A stretch of DNA of 63,361 nt from Macromonas bipunctata (lineage in GTDB: Bacteria > Pseudomonadota > Gammaproteobacteria > Burkholderiales > Burkholderiaceae_C), in NCBI RefSeq assembly GCF_002837135.1, contig NZ_NWBQ01000030.1, positions 1-63,361 on the forward strand. Reading direction: 5' to 3'. A program made the translations under genes and the position numbers. Below the pieces are notes generated by a model that saw only the letters and a list, made by a program, of their open reading frames with translations, did not search any database and was not told the DNA's origin. Below, in pieces: positions 26,668 through 35,048 of this stretch; position 1 is the first letter of the stretch; each line of letters starts with the position of its first letter.

Positions 26668-28776
26668 TCAGCCTGCCATGCCTTGGTGGCGCAGCAGGGC
26701 GTCGATGCTGGGCTCGCGGCCCCGGAACGCCACGAACGACGCCATCGCCGGGCGCGCACCGCCCGCTTCCAGCACCTCTTGCCGGAAGCGCCGTCCGGTG
26801 GCCACGTCCAGCGTGGTGCCGGCGGTCTGGGCCGCTTCCTCGAACGCAGCGTAGGCGTCGGCACTCAGCACCTCTGCCCACTTGTAGCTGTAGTAACCGG
26901 CGGCGTAACCCCCGGCAAAGATGTGGCTGAAGGTGTGCGGCGTGCGGCTGTAGGCGGGCGGTTGCAGCACGGCCACCTCGTCGCGCACTTGTTGCAGCAG
27001 CGCCATGAAGTCGCCACCCGGCGCGGCACCGCTGTGCAACAGCATGTCGTACAGCGAGAACTCGATCTGGCGCAGCGTCTGCAGGCCGCTCTGGAAGTTC
27101 TTGGCCGCCAGCATCTTGTCAAACAGCGTGCGCGGCAGCGGCTCGCCGGTGTCCACGTGTGCCGTCATGCGCTGCAACGCGTCCCATTCCCAGCAGAAGT
27201 TTTCCATGAACTGGCTGGGCAGCTCCACCGCGTCCCATTCCACCCCGCTGATGCCGCTTACGTCGCGCTCTGTCACTTGCGTCAGCAGGTGGTGCAGGCC
27301 GTGGCCAAATTCGTGGAACAGTGTGATGACGTCGTCGTGCGTCAGCAGCGGCGGCTTGCCGTCCACGCCGTCGGCAAAGTTGCATACCAAGTGTGCCACC
27401 GGCGTTTGCAGGGTGCCGGTGTCGGGGCGCAGCCAGCGCGCGCGCACGTCGTCCATCCACGCCCCGCCGCGCTTGCCGTTGCGTGCGCTCAAGTCCAGGT
27501 AGAACTGACCCACCAGCGTGGTGCTGCCGTCGGGTGCGGTGCGCTCCAGCCGGAAGAACTGCACGCCCGGGTGCCACACCGCCGCCGTGTCGGGCTGGAT
27601 CGAGACTTCAAACAGCGTCTGGATGATGTGGAACAGCCCTTCCAGCACCTTGGGCGCCGGGAAGTAGGGCTTCACGTCCTGCTCGCTGTAGGCATAGCGC
27701 GCCTGGCGCAGCTGCTCGCCAATGTAGGGCCAGTCCCAGGCCTGCGGGTTGTCCAGCTGCAACTGTTCTGCGGCAAACTGGCGCATGTCGGCCACATCGC
27801 GCTCGGCGTAGGGGCGGGCCTGGCGGGCCAGGTCGCGCAAAAAGGTGACGACCTGCTCGGTCGAGCTGGCCATCTTGGGCACCAGCGACACCGCCGCAAA
27901 GTGCGGGTAGCCCAGCAGCGTGGCTTCTTCCTGGCGCAGCGCCAGCAGCTCCTGGATCAGCGCGGTGTTGTCGAACTTGGCGCCATCGGGCACTTCGGGG
28001 CAGTTGGCCTGCTCGCTGGCGCGCGTGACGTAGGCGCGGTACAGCCGCTCGCGCAGCGCGCGGTCGGTGCCAAACTGCATCACCGGCAGGTAGATGGGCA
28101 GTTTCAGCGTGATCTTGTGCCCGGCCTTGCCTTCGGCCTCGGCGGCGTGGCGCGCGGCTTGCACGGTGTCGGCGGGCACCCCGGCCAGCTCCTCGGCGCT
28201 GGCGTAGTAGGCGTAGGCGTCGGTGGCGTCCAGCGTGTTCTCGCTGAACTTTTGCGACAGCTCGGCCTGGCGCTCCTGCACGGCGGCAAAGCGTTCCTTG
28301 GTCGCGCCTTGCAGCTCGGCACCACCCAGCACAAAGCCGCGCATGGCGTTGCTGTGCGCCTGTGCCTGCGCCGGGGTCAGGCGGGCCTGGTCCATCGCCT
28401 TGTACTTGGCGTACAGCCGCTCGTCGGCGCCCAGGCGGGTCCAGAACTCGGTCACGCGCGGCAGCGCGGCGTTGTAGGCGGCGCGCAACTCGGGCGTGTC
28501 GGCCACGCTGTTGAGGTGGCTGATGGCGCCCCAGCAGCGCCCCAGGTGCTCGGTGGCCACGTCCAGCACACGCGCCATCGCCACCCATTCGGCCGGAAAG
28601 TTTGGCGCGGTCACGGTCTCCAGCGCCTGCTGCGCCGCCTGCAGCAGCTCGTCCACCGCCGGGCCCACGTCCTCGGGCCGGATGGCGTCAAAACGCGGCA
28701 GGTCGGTAAAGTCCAGCAGGGCGCGGGTCACGCTGGCGGCCAGTTGGGCGGCTTCGGCAGGGGTGGTGGCGTTCAT
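26668..28776 (-). CDS. prlC: M3-family oligopeptidase A
   Basis: A cytoplasmic thimet-type zinc peptidase that degrades short peptides, including cleaved signal peptides. The 702-residue protein has the zinc motif H-E-F-G-H in LFHEFGHGLHHLL (about residue 490) and the downstream glutamate in EWDAVELPSQFMENF; the C-terminal substrate-loop HTFSHIFAGGYAAGYYSYKW is intact. Length is close to the E. coli enzyme. The ATG at 28776 has no obvious ribosome site. It lies just downstream of yhbY on the same strand and converges with hrcA. Confidence 0.94.
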   Translation of the reverse strand: MNATTPAEAAQLAASVTRALLDFTDLPRFDAIRPEDVGPAVDELLQAAQQALETVTAPNFPAEWVAMARVLDVATEHLGRCWGAISHLNSVADTPELRAAYNAALPRVTEFWTRLGADERLYAKYKAMDQARLTPAQAQAHSNAMRGFVLGGAELQGATKERFAAVQERQAELSQKFSENTLDATDAYAYYASAEELAGVPADTVQAARHAAEAEGKAGHKITLKLPIYLPVMQFGTDRALRERLYRAYVTRASEQANCPEVPDGAKFDNTALIQELLALRQEEATLLGYPHFAAVSLVPKMASSTEQVVTFLRDLARQARPYAERDVADMRQFAAEQLQLDNPQAWDWPYIGEQLRQARYAYSEQDVKPYFPAPKVLEGLFHIIQTLFEVSIQPDTAAVWHPGVQFFRLERTAPDGSTTLVGQFYLDLSARNGKRGGAWMDDVRARWLRPDTGTLQTPVAHLVCNFADGVDGKPPLLTHDDVITLFHEFGHGLHHLLTQVTERDVSGISGVEWDAVELPSQFMENFCWEWDALQRMTAHVDTGEPLPRTLFDKMLAAKNFQSGLQTLRQIEFSLYDMLLHSGAAPGGDFMALLQQVRDEVAVLQPPAYSRTPHTFSHIFAGGYAAGYYSYKWAEVLSADAYAAFEEAAQTAGTTLDVATGRRFRQEVLEAGGARPAMASFVAFRGREPSIDALLRHQGMAG

Positions 28777-28815
28777 GGCGTAGTGCGGTGGGGATGAGGC
28801 AACAAGCGGGTGGGC

Positions 28816-29292
28816 TTACTTTTGCGAGCTCTTCTTGACGCTGCGCGGGCCGGTCTTTTTGGCACGCTTGACCAGGCCGCCAAACGTCAGGCGCTCGTTG
28901 CCCAGCACGCGCACCTGCTTGACCTCGGGGCGCTGGCCGCCCTTCTTGCTGTATTTGAGCACCTTGATGTCGCGCGGGCCAGGCATGCGGTCTTCATCGA
29001 CCGTTTTTTCCTTTTCCGGCAGCGGGCGCCACAGCACCAGCAGCTTGCCAATGTGCTGGATCGGCGCGGCGTCCAGTTCGTCGGCCAGCGTGGCCAGGAA
29101 GGCCTCGCGCTGGGCGCGGTCGTCGCTGAACACGCGCACCTTGATCAGGCCATGCGCCTTGAGCGCCGCATCCACCTCTTTTTTTACGGCATCGGTTAGG
29201 CCGTCGCCACCCACCAGCACCACCGGATTCAAGTGGTGGGCGTCGGAGCGGTGCGCTTTGCGCTGGGCAGGGGTCAAAATAATTTGGGGCAT
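28816..29292 (-). CDS. yhbY: Ribosome assembly RNA-binding protein YhbY
   Basis: A CRM-domain protein associated with pre-50S particles. Residues 1-97 form the CRM fold: LTPAQRKAHRSDAHHLNPVVLVG, then DALKAHGLIKVRV-like helix and the strand near HIGKLLVLW. A basic tail of about 60 residues (KVLKYSKKGGQRPEV, ending KKTGPRSVKKSSQK) makes it 158 residues, longer than the 97 of E. coli. The start ATG 29292 has no Shine-Dalgarno; GATAAT lies 7 nt upstream. Divergent from the queE unit. Confidence 0.92.
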   Translation of the reverse strand: MPQIILTPAQRKAHRSDAHHLNPVVLVGGDGLTDAVKKEVDAALKAHGLIKVRVFSDDRAQREAFLATLADELDAAPIQHIGKLLVLWRPLPEKEKTVDEDRMPGPRDIKVLKYSKKGGQRPEVKQVRVLGNERLTFGGLVKRAKKTGPRSVKKSSQK

Positions 29293-29299
29293 GCGCTCG

Positions 29300-29305
29300 A
29301 TTATC
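29300..29305 (-). promoter_or_regulatory. -10 element (GATAAT) for a probably leaderless yhbY transcript
   Basis: GATAAT on the minus strand is followed by 7 nt (CGAGCGC) and the yhbY ATG, with no ribosome site. TTGTAC 18 nt further upstream is a weak -35 candidate. Confidence 0.45.
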
Positions 29306-29324
29306 CGGGATTGTGTGCCAACGG

Positions 29325-29330
29325 TACAAT
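29325..29330 (+). promoter_or_regulatory. Possible -10 (TACAAT) for the queE-queD transcript
   Basis: TACAAT (5 of 6 consensus) lies about 115 nt upstream of queE on the plus strand and would leave a leader long enough to contain the small ORF at 29399-29449. The -35 region is poor. Confidence 0.35.
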
Positions 29331-29398
29331 CCTGGCCTTCGATTCCGCCGCCCCGGCGGGCCGAAAGCATCCACACCGGGGCCATGTAGAGGAACACC

Positions 29399-29449
29399 AT
29401 GTCCAAAACCTCGCTGCCGCAGCCCCTGCGGTGGTTCGCTGTGCCATGA
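29399..29449 (+). CDS. Putative 16-codon leader ORF coupled to queE
   Basis: ATG at 29399 is preceded by AGAGGA (29388-29393) at a good 5-nt spacing. It encodes MSKTSLPQPLRWFAVP and ends in TGA at 29447-29449. That stop overlaps the queE start codon in an ATGA arrangement, while queE has no Shine-Dalgarno of its own. This is the layout of a translationally coupled leader peptide. No homologue is known to me, and the ORF is short enough to be chance. Confidence 0.4.
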   Translation: MSKTSLPQPLRWFAVP

Positions 29450-30078
29450 CCTACAGCGTCAAAGAAATCTTTTACACCCTGCAAGGCGAGGGCCTGCGCG
29501 CCGGTCGGCCAGCGGTGTTCTGCCGCTTTGCCGGTTGCAATCTCTGGAGCGGGCGCGAAGTTGACCGCGCCAGCGCCGTGTGCCGCTTCTGCGACACCGA
29601 CTTCGTGGGCACCGATGGCACGCTGGGCGGCAAATACCCCGCCGCCCAAGCCCTGGTGGCCCAAATTGCCGCCTTGTGGCCCGCCGGCCAGCAACACCGC
29701 TATGTCGTTCTGACTGGCGGTGAACCGTTGTTGCAGGTTGATACCGCCCTGATCGACGCCCTGCACGCGGCGGGGTTTGAAATTGCGGTCGAGACCAACG
29801 GCACCGTCCAAGCCCCAGCGGGCATCGACTGGCTGTGCGTCAGCCCCAAGGCGGGCGCGCCCTTGCTGCAAACCCGGGGTGATGAGCTCAAGCTGGTCTA
29901 CCCCCAGCCCGAGCTGCTGCCGCCCGCGCTGGCCGGGCTGCATTTCAGCCACTTCCTGCTGCAACCGATGGACGGCCCCGCCCAGGCCGACCACACCCGC
30001 GCCGCCATCGCCTATTGCCAAGCGCACCCCCAATGGCGCTTGTCGGTGCAGACCCACAAGATCCTCCACATCCGCTGA
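29446..30078 (+). CDS. queE: 7-carboxy-7-deazaguanine synthase
   Basis: A radical-SAM enzyme that contracts 6-carboxy-tetrahydropterin to CDG in queuosine synthesis. The cluster motif is C-x14-C-x2-C (Cys31, 46, 49), the expanded form known for proteobacterial QueE, instead of the usual CxxxCxxC. The start YSVKEIFYTLQGEG and the LTGGEPLLQ motif are typical. Length 210. ATG 29446 overlaps both a small leader ORF and, at its other end, queD (TGATG). The queE-queD pair implies queuosine biosynthesis or salvage of its intermediates. Confidence 0.94.
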   Translation: MTYSVKEIFYTLQGEGLRAGRPAVFCRFAGCNLWSGREVDRASAVCRFCDTDFVGTDGTLGGKYPAAQALVAQIAALWPAGQQHRYVVLTGGEPLLQVDTALIDALHAAGFEIAVETNGTVQAPAGIDWLCVSPKAGAPLLQTRGDELKLVYPQPELLPPALAGLHFSHFLLQPMDGPAQADHTRAAIAYCQAHPQWRLSVQTHKILHIR

Positions 30079-30485
30079 TGACCGCTTCCGCCATCTCCTC
30101 CGCCCCGGTGCGCCGGGCCGCCGTCTGCGAGCTGTCGCAGCGTTTCTTCTTCGAGGCCGCCCACACGCTGGAGCGCAGCATCGACGCCGAAGGCAGCCGC
30201 CGCATCCACGGCCACACTTACCACGCCGAAATCACGTTGCTGGGCACGCCCGACCCGGCCAGCGGCATGCTGGTGGATCTGGCCTACGTGCGCGCCGAAA
30301 TCGCCCGTGTGCGCGACCAGCTCGACCACCGCTTCCTCGACGAAGTGCCCGATTTGGGCCCGGCCACGCTCGAAAACCTGTGTGCCTACCTGCGCGACCA
30401 GCTTGAACCCGTGCTGCCGCAGTTGTGCGCCGTGATGGTGGAACGCCAAGCCAGTGGTGACCGTTGCAGCCTGCGCTGGGTATAA
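30078..30485 (+). CDS. queD: QueD-family 6-pyruvoyl-tetrahydropterin synthase homologue
   Basis: QueD makes 6-carboxy-tetrahydropterin from dihydroneopterin triphosphate, one step before QueE. The 135-residue protein keeps the three zinc histidines (His29 in FEAAH, His44 and His46 in HGH) and the LDHRFLDE catalytic Asp-His segment. However, the catalytic cysteine found four residues before HGH in E. coli QueD (C-x3-H-G-H) is Ser40 here (S-R-R-I-H-G-H). Either another residue takes the role or the reaction differs. Its ATG overlaps the queE stop. The rpsO promoter overlaps its 3' end. Confidence 0.88.
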   Translation: MTASAISSAPVRRAAVCELSQRFFFEAAHTLERSIDAEGSRRIHGHTYHAEITLLGTPDPASGMLVDLAYVRAEIARVRDQLDHRFLDEVPDLGPATLENLCAYLRDQLEPVLPQLCAVMVERQASGDRCSLRWV

Positions 30486-30486
30486 T
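30481..30486 (+). promoter_or_regulatory. -10 element (TATAAT) of the rpsO promoter
   Basis: A perfect TATAAT overlaps the stop codon of queD, about 107 nt upstream of rpsO. The -35 region (TGACCG at a 17-bp spacing) is weak. Its placement fits a dedicated rpsO promoter with a leader of about 100 nt, long enough for S15 autoregulation. Confidence 0.6.
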
Positions 30487-30592
30487 CCAAAGTTGCCCGC
30501 CTTTTGGTGGGGCAAATTTTCACGTCCGTTGCGGCACCCGGCTCTGAGCCCGGCCAGCTGCGCGGAACCGCACGTTTTCCCAAGGAATCCTC

Positions 30593-30859
30593 ATGATCGC
30601 ATCCAACGTCAAAGCCGAAGTCATCGCCGCCAACGCGCGTGGCGCCAACGACACTGGCAGCCCAGAAGTGCAAGTGGCCATCATGACCGCTCGCATCAAC
30701 GAACTGACCCCCCACTTCAAAACCCACCACAAAGACCACCACGGCCGTCGCGGTCTGCTGCGTCTGGTGAGCCGTCGCCGCAAGCTGCTGGACTACCTCA
30801 AGTCCCGCGATGCCGACCGTTACGTTGCCCTGATTCAAAAGCTGGGTCTGCGCAAGTAA
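30593..30859 (+). CDS. rpsO: 30S ribosomal protein S15
   Basis: S15 binds the central domain of 16S rRNA and forms an intersubunit bridge. The 88-residue product has the family signature [20 protein letters not shown] and [21 protein letters not shown]. Note the N-terminus [28 protein letters not shown] lies before the ATG. As in E. coli, rpsO precedes pnp; a terminator (30886-30931) stands between them. The 107-nt leader could hold an S15-responsive structure, but I cannot show one. Confidence 0.97.
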   Translation: MIASNVKAEVIAANARGANDTGSPEVQVAIMTARINELTPHFKTHHKDHHGRRGLLRLVSRRRKLLDYLKSRDADRYVALIQKLGLRK

Positions 30860-30885
30860 TTTTGCCCGTCCCGCTGTTTGCCTAA

Positions 30886-30931
30886 AAAACGTCTGAGTTG
30901 GTTCGCTGGCTCAGGCGTTTTGCGCTTTTTT
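30886..30931 (+). terminator. Rho-independent terminator after rpsO
   Basis: AAAACG-T-CTGAG pairs with CTCAG-G-CGTTTT around a 12-nt loop (30886-30921), and a T-run TTTTTT follows at 30926-30931. It begins 27 nt after the rpsO stop and separates rpsO from pnp. Confidence 0.8.
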
Positions 30932-30965
30932 GTCGGGAATTTTGTCGTTCAGAGCGAAGCTGTGT

Positions 30966-31006
30966 CATTCCAATACCGTCCACATCAGTTGGGTGGTGCT
31001 GGAATG
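30966..31006 (+). promoter_or_regulatory. Long stem-loop in the pnp leader
   Basis: CATTCCA (30966-30972) pairs with TGGAATG (31000-31006); after a 2x2 internal loop ACCGTCCA (30975-30982) pairs with TGGGTGGT (30990-30997, two G-U pairs) around a 7-nt loop. The total is 15 bp, ending 71 nt before the pnp ATG. In E. coli a leader stem-loop cut by RNase III mediates PNPase autoregulation; this hairpin is a candidate for the same role. Confidence 0.5.
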
Positions 31007-31077
31007 GCATCGTGTTCTGAAGGCGTGATTCCCTTGTCCCCGCCGCCCCCACCGGGCGCACACCCAAGGAGCCGAAC

Positions 31078-33198
31078 ATGACCATGTTCAACAAAGTCAC
31101 CAAAACCTTCACCTGGGGCCAGCACACGGTCCGCATGGAAACCGGCGAAATCGCCCGCCAAGCCAGCGGCGCTGTGCTGCTCGACATGGAAGGCACCGTC
31201 GTGCTCGCCACCGTCGTGGCCAAGCAAGAAGCCAAAGCCGGGCAGGACTTCTTCCCGCTGACCGTGGACTACATCGAGAAGACCTACGCCGCCGGCAAGA
31301 TCCCGGGCAGCTTCTTCAAGCGTGAAGGCCGCCCCAGCGAGTTGGAAACCCTGACCAGCCGCCTGATCGACCGTCCGATCCGCCCGCTGTTCCCCGAAGG
31401 CTTCTTCAACGAAGTGCAGGTGGTCATCCACACCCTGTCGCTCAACCCCGAAGTCGATGCCGACATCGCCGCCATGATCGCCACCTCGGCCGCGCTGGCC
31501 GTGTCCGGCATCCCGTTCAACGGCCCGATTGGTGCCGCCCGCGTGGGCTACGTCAACGGGGAATACGTGCTCAACCCCGGCCAGACCACCCGCAAAAACA
31601 GCCAAATGGATCTGGTCGTTGCCGGTACCGAAGCCGCTGTGCTGATGGTGGAATCCGAAGCGCAACGTCTGAGCGAGGAAATCATGCTCGGCGCCGTGGT
31701 GTTTGGCCACGAGCAAGGCAACATCGCCATCGCCGCCATCAACGAACTGGTGCGTGAAGCCGGCAAGGCCGAATGGACGTGGCAGGCCCCGGCGCGCGAC
31801 GAAGAGCTGATCGCCAAGGTCGAAGCCTTGGGCGCCGACAAACTGGTCGCCGCTTACCAAATCCGTAACAAGCAAGCCCGCACCCAGGCCTGCCGCGAAG
31901 CCTACGCTGCTGTGATGGCGGGTTTGAAAGCCGACGGCGTGGAATTCGATACCGTCAAGGTCGAAGGCCTGCTGTTCGACATCGAAGCCCGCATCGTGCG
32001 TGGCCAGATCCTGGCCGGTGAACCGCGCATCGACGGTCGTGACACCCGTACCGTGCGCGCCATTGAAATCCGCAACAGCGTGCTGCCGCGCACCCACGGC
32101 TCGGCCCTGTTCACCCGTGGCGAAACCCAGGCGCTGGTGGTGGCCACGCTGGGCACCGACCGCGACGCGCAGCGCATCGACGCGCTGGCTGGCGAATTCG
32201 AAGACCGCTTCATGCTGCACTACAATATGCCCCCCTTCGCCACCGGCGAAACGGGCCGCGTCGGCAGCCCCAAGCGCCGTGAAATCGGCCATGGCCGTCT
32301 GGCCAAGCGCGCCCTGGTGGCCGCCTTGCCGACCAAGGAAGAATTCCCCTACACCATGCGCGTGGTGTCCGAAATCACCGAATCCAACGGCTCCTCGTCC
32401 ATGGCCTCTGTGTGCGGTGGCTGTTTGGCGCTGATGGACGCTGGCGTGCCCATGAAAGCCCACGTGGCCGGCATCGCCATGGGCCTGATCAAGGACGGCA
32501 ACCGTTTTGCCGTGCTGACCGACATTCTGGGCGACGAAGACCACCTCGGCGACATGGATTTCAAGGTGGCTGGCACCACCGACGGTATTACCGCCCTGCA
32601 AATGGACATCAAAATCCAAGGTATTACCAAAGAAATCATGCAAGTGGCGCTGGCCCAGGCCAAAGAAGCGCGCTTGCACATCTTGGGCAAGATGCAAGAA
32701 GCCATGGGCGAAGCCAAGACCGAAATTTCCGATTTCGCCCCCCGCCTGTACACCATGAAGATCAACCCGGACAAGATCCGCGACGTGATCGGCAAGGGTG
32801 GCGCCACCATCCGCGCGCTGACCGAGGAAACCGGCACCCAGATCGACATCGGTGAAGACGGCACCATCACCATCGCTTGCACCGACGGTGCCAAGGCCGA
32901 AGAAGCCAAGCGCCGCATCGAAGCCATCACGGCCGAGGTCGAAATCGGCAAGATCTACGAAGGCCCGGTCACCAAGATCCTGGACTTCGGTGCTCTCATC
33001 AACCTGCTGCCGGGCAAGGACGGTCTGCTGCACATCAGCCAGATCGCCCACCAGCGCGTCGAGAAGGTCACCGACTTCCTCAAGGAAGGCCAGATCGTCA
33101 AGGTCAAGGTCATGGAAACCGACGAAAAGGGCCGCATCAAGCTGTCGATGAAGGCGCTGATCGACCGCGCCGACGAGCAGCCGGTGCAGCCGCAATAA
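31078..33198 (+). CDS. pnp: Polyribonucleotide nucleotidyltransferase (PNPase)
   Basis: A 3'-5' phosphorolytic exoribonuclease and degradosome partner. The 706-residue protein has two RNase PH domains with the all-alpha linker between them, the second containing [19 protein letters not shown] and the [11 protein letters not shown] catalytic block, then a KH domain ([20 protein letters not shown], about residues 562-581) and an S1 domain ([18 protein letters not shown]). AAGGAG lies 7 nt before ATG 31078; ATG 31084 is a less likely alternative. It has its own leader hairpin and follows rpsO after 218 nt. Confidence 0.97.
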   Translation: MTMFNKVTKTFTWGQHTVRMETGEIARQASGAVLLDMEGTVVLATVVAKQEAKAGQDFFPLTVDYIEKTYAAGKIPGSFFKREGRPSELETLTSRLIDRPIRPLFPEGFFNEVQVVIHTLSLNPEVDADIAAMIATSAALAVSGIPFNGPIGAARVGYVNGEYVLNPGQTTRKNSQMDLVVAGTEAAVLMVESEAQRLSEEIMLGAVVFGHEQGNIAIAAINELVREAGKAEWTWQAPARDEELIAKVEALGADKLVAAYQIRNKQARTQACREAYAAVMAGLKADGVEFDTVKVEGLLFDIEARIVRGQILAGEPRIDGRDTRTVRAIEIRNSVLPRTHGSALFTRGETQALVVATLGTDRDAQRIDALAGEFEDRFMLHYNMPPFATGETGRVGSPKRREIGHGRLAKRALVAALPTKEEFPYTMRVVSEITESNGSSSMASVCGGCLALMDAGVPMKAHVAGIAMGLIKDGNRFAVLTDILGDEDHLGDMDFKVAGTTDGITALQMDIKIQGITKEIMQVALAQAKEARLHILGKMQEAMGEAKTEISDFAPRLYTMKINPDKIRDVIGKGGATIRALTEETGTQIDIGEDGTITIACTDGAKAEEAKRRIEAITAEVEIGKIYEGPVTKILDFGALINLLPGKDGLLHISQIAHQRVEKVTDFLKEGQIVKVKVMETDEKGRIKLSMKALIDRADEQPVQPQ

Positions 33199-33277
33199 CA
33201 GCGGCCCGGGCGGCTGGCGTCCGCGCGCCATGGCACGCGCAGGGTGGTCGCCCTTTCTGTTGTTTCCTGGGATGGAT

Positions 33278-34030
33278 ATGAAAAAACTAATTGTCGGTAA
33301 CTGGAAAATGCACGGCAGCCTGGCCAGCAACCAGGCCTTGCTGACCGAGCTGCTGGTGGGCCTGCCTCAGCCGCTGTCGACGGACGTGGCCCTGTGCGCC
33401 AGCGCGCCGTACCTGGCCCAGCTGCAGACTCTGTTGCAGGGCAGCCCGCTGGCCTGGGGCGCGCAGGACGTGTCGGCCCACGGGCAGGGCGCCTACACCG
33501 GCGAAACCAGTGCCGCCATGCTGCGCGACTTTGCTTGCCGCTACGCCATCGTGGGCCATTCCGAGCGCCGCCAGTACCACGCTGAAACCGACGAGCTGGT
33601 CGCCGCCAAGGCCCAGCGCGCGCTGGGTGCGGGCATCACGCCCATCGTGTGTGTGGGCGAGACCCTGGCCCAGCGCGAAGCCGGGCAGACCGAGGCCGTG
33701 GTTAAGCGCCAGCTGGCCGCCGTCATCCACACCTTGGGCCACTGCAGCGGCGAAATCGTGGTCGCTTACGAGCCCGTGTGGGCCATCGGCACCGGCCGCA
33801 CCGCCACGCCCGAGCAGGCGCAGGCCGTCCATGCGGTGCTGCGTGCCCAGTTGCACGCCGCCACCGCCCACGGTGAGCGCAACCGCATCCTGTACGGCGG
33901 CAGCATGAACGCCGCCAACGCCGCCGATCTGCTGGCCCAGCCCGACGTGGACGGTGGCCTGGTGGGCAGCGCGTCGTTGCAAGCCGCCGAATTTCTGAAA
34001 CTGATCGCATCCTGCCCCGCCGTGGCCTGA
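33278..34030 (+). CDS. tpiA: Triose-phosphate isomerase
   Basis: Interconverts dihydroxyacetone phosphate and glyceraldehyde 3-phosphate. The sequence shows the N-terminal [12 protein letters not shown] with the catalytic Lys, the catalytic His in IVGHSERR, the Glu in [11 protein letters not shown] with the flexible loop, and the C-terminal [10 protein letters not shown] phosphate loop. Length is 250 residues from ATG 33278; an in-frame ATG at 33272 would add two residues. It lies between pnp and secG, a conserved betaproteobacterial arrangement (tpiA-secG-tRNA-Leu-nuo). Confidence 0.96.
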   Translation: MKKLIVGNWKMHGSLASNQALLTELLVGLPQPLSTDVALCASAPYLAQLQTLLQGSPLAWGAQDVSAHGQGAYTGETSAAMLRDFACRYAIVGHSERRQYHAETDELVAAKAQRALGAGITPIVCVGETLAQREAGQTEAVVKRQLAAVIHTLGHCSGEIVVAYEPVWAIGTGRTATPEQAQAVHAVLRAQLHAATAHGERNRILYGGSMNAANAADLLAQPDVDGGLVGSASLQAAEFLKLIASCPAVA

Positions 34031-34046
34031 TGCGCTGGGAGTCCAC

Positions 34047-34397
34047 ATGAATGTTCTGAAAACCATCCTGCTGGTGTCGCAGATGCTGTCGGCCATCGCC
34101 ATGATCGGCCTGATCCTGATGCAGCACGGCAAGGGCGCCGACGCCGGGGCCGCCTTTGGTGGCGGTGCCGGTTCGGCCAGCCTGTTTGGCGCCAGCGGTG
34201 GCGCCAACCTGATGTCGCGCAGCACCGCGGTGCTGGCCACCATCTTCTTGGCCACCACGCTGGGCCTGGCCTACTTTGGCAACCTGCGCCCCGCCAGCAG
34301 CGGCAGCGTGCTGGAAAACCTGCCCGTCAGCGCACCGGCGTCCCCGGCCACGCCCGCACCCGCAGCCACCGGCGCTGCCCAGATCCCGGCGCAGTAA
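34047..34397 (+). CDS. secG: Preprotein translocase subunit SecG
   Basis: The small accessory subunit of the SecYEG channel. Two transmembrane helices are seen (about residues 3-22 and 52-72) linked by the conserved Gly-rich cytoplasmic loop KGADAGAAFGGGAGSASLFGA. The C-terminal 40 residues are a Pro/Ala-rich tail. Length 116. It follows tpiA by 16 nt and is ended by a terminator before tRNA-Leu. Confidence 0.93.
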   Translation: MNVLKTILLVSQMLSAIAMIGLILMQHGKGADAGAAFGGGAGSASLFGASGGANLMSRSTAVLATIFLATTLGLAYFGNLRPASSGSVLENLPVSAPASPATPAPAATGAAQIPAQ

Positions 34398-34418
34398 AAA
34401 AACCGCGACTTTGCCACC

Positions 34419-34452
34419 AACGCCCGCTGTGCCTCAAAAAGCGGGCGTTTTC
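34419..34452 (+). terminator. Rho-independent terminator after secG
   Basis: AACGCCCGCT pairs with AGCGGGCGTT around GTGCCTCAAAA, giving a 10-bp stem, followed by TTC. It lies 21 nt after the secG stop. The T-tract is short, but the stem is strong. Confidence 0.7.
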
Positions 34453-34480
34453 AGGTTAGAATTCGCGAGTTGAAAAAAAC

Positions 34481-34511
34481 CAGCCCAAAAAATCGTTAGA
34501 TGCCTGGGCTG
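34481..34511. repeat. Inverted repeat upstream of tRNA-Leu
   Basis: CAGCCCA (34481-34487) and TGGGCTG (34505-34511) form 7-bp perfect arms separated by 17 nt. It ends 21 nt before the tRNA. TTGAAA at 34470-34475 is a possible -35 element in front of it. Its function, operator or processing hairpin, is unknown. Confidence 0.4.
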
Positions 34512-34532
34512 TCAAAAGTTCCAACACTCAAT

Positions 34533-34617
34533 GCCGACGTGGTGAAATTGGTAGACACGCTATCTTGAGGGGGTAGTGGCGAAAGCTGTGCGAGTTCGAG
34601 TCTCGCCGTCGGCACCA
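34533..34617 (+). tRNA. tRNA-Leu (anticodon GAG)
   Basis: 85 nt including encoded CCA. Acceptor GCCGACG/CGTCGGC with discriminator A, D-arm with GGTAGACAC, anticodon stem CTATC/GGTAG around TTGAGGG (anticodon GAG), a long variable arm TGGCGAAAGCT-type typical of class II tRNAs, and T-arm GAGTTCGAGTCTC. It reads CUC and CUU. It lies 44 nt upstream of nuoA. Confidence 0.97.
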
Positions 34618-34629
34618 AATCAAGCACAG

Positions 34630-34644
34630 CAACCCAACGGGTTG
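34630..34644 (+). other. Small hairpin between tRNA-Leu and nuoA
   Basis: CAACCC-AAC-GGGTTG, a 6-bp stem with a 3-nt loop, followed by TCAG and not by a T-tract, so it is not a terminator. In a joint tRNA-nuo transcript it would become the 5' structure of the nuo mRNA after tRNA 3' processing. Confidence 0.4.
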
Positions 34645-34661
34645 TCAGTAGGACCTGCTCC

Positions 34662-35021
34662 ATGAACCTTCAGCAATACCTTCCTGTCCTGTTGTTTGTC
34701 TTGGTGGGTGTGGCAGTGGGTGTCCTGCCCCAGCTGCTGGGCTGGGTGCTCGGACCCAATCGCCCCGATGCTGAAAAGAATTCCCCTTACGAATGTGGTT
34801 TCGAGGCGTTTGAAGATGCGCGCATCAAGTTTGACGTGCGCTACTACCTCGTGGCCATCTTGTTCATCCTGTTCGATCTGGAAATCGCGTTCCTGATCCC
34901 GTGGGCGGTGGCCTTGACCGACATTGGCCTGCCCGGTTTCTGGACCGGAACCATCTTCCTGATCGACTTGCTCGTGGGCTTCGTCTGTGCCTGGAAGCTC
35001 GGTGCCCTGGACTGGGAATGA
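34662..35021 (+). CDS. nuoA: NADH-quinone oxidoreductase subunit A
   Basis: Membrane subunit of respiratory complex I (ND3 homologue). Three transmembrane helices are seen (about residues 8-28, 62-82, 90-110) and the conserved loop [12 protein letters not shown], which carries the cysteine exposed in the deactive form of the complex. Length 119 is typical. First gene of the nuoA-N operon, 44 nt after tRNA-Leu; ribosome site AGGA before ATG. Confidence 0.96.
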   Translation: MNLQQYLPVLLFVLVGVAVGVLPQLLGWVLGPNRPDAEKNSPYECGFEAFEDARIKFDVRYYLVAILFILFDLEIAFLIPWAVALTDIGLPGFWTGTIFLIDLLVGFVCAWKLGALDWE

Positions 35022-35048
35022 CCTTGTGCAAAAACATCGGAGCCACAC

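Noticed and set aside
29293-29445. A preQ1 riboswitch upstream of queE
   Set aside because: The region lacks the short preQ1-I hairpin followed by an A-rich tail, and the larger classes are not recognisable by eye. A covariance-model search would be decisive.
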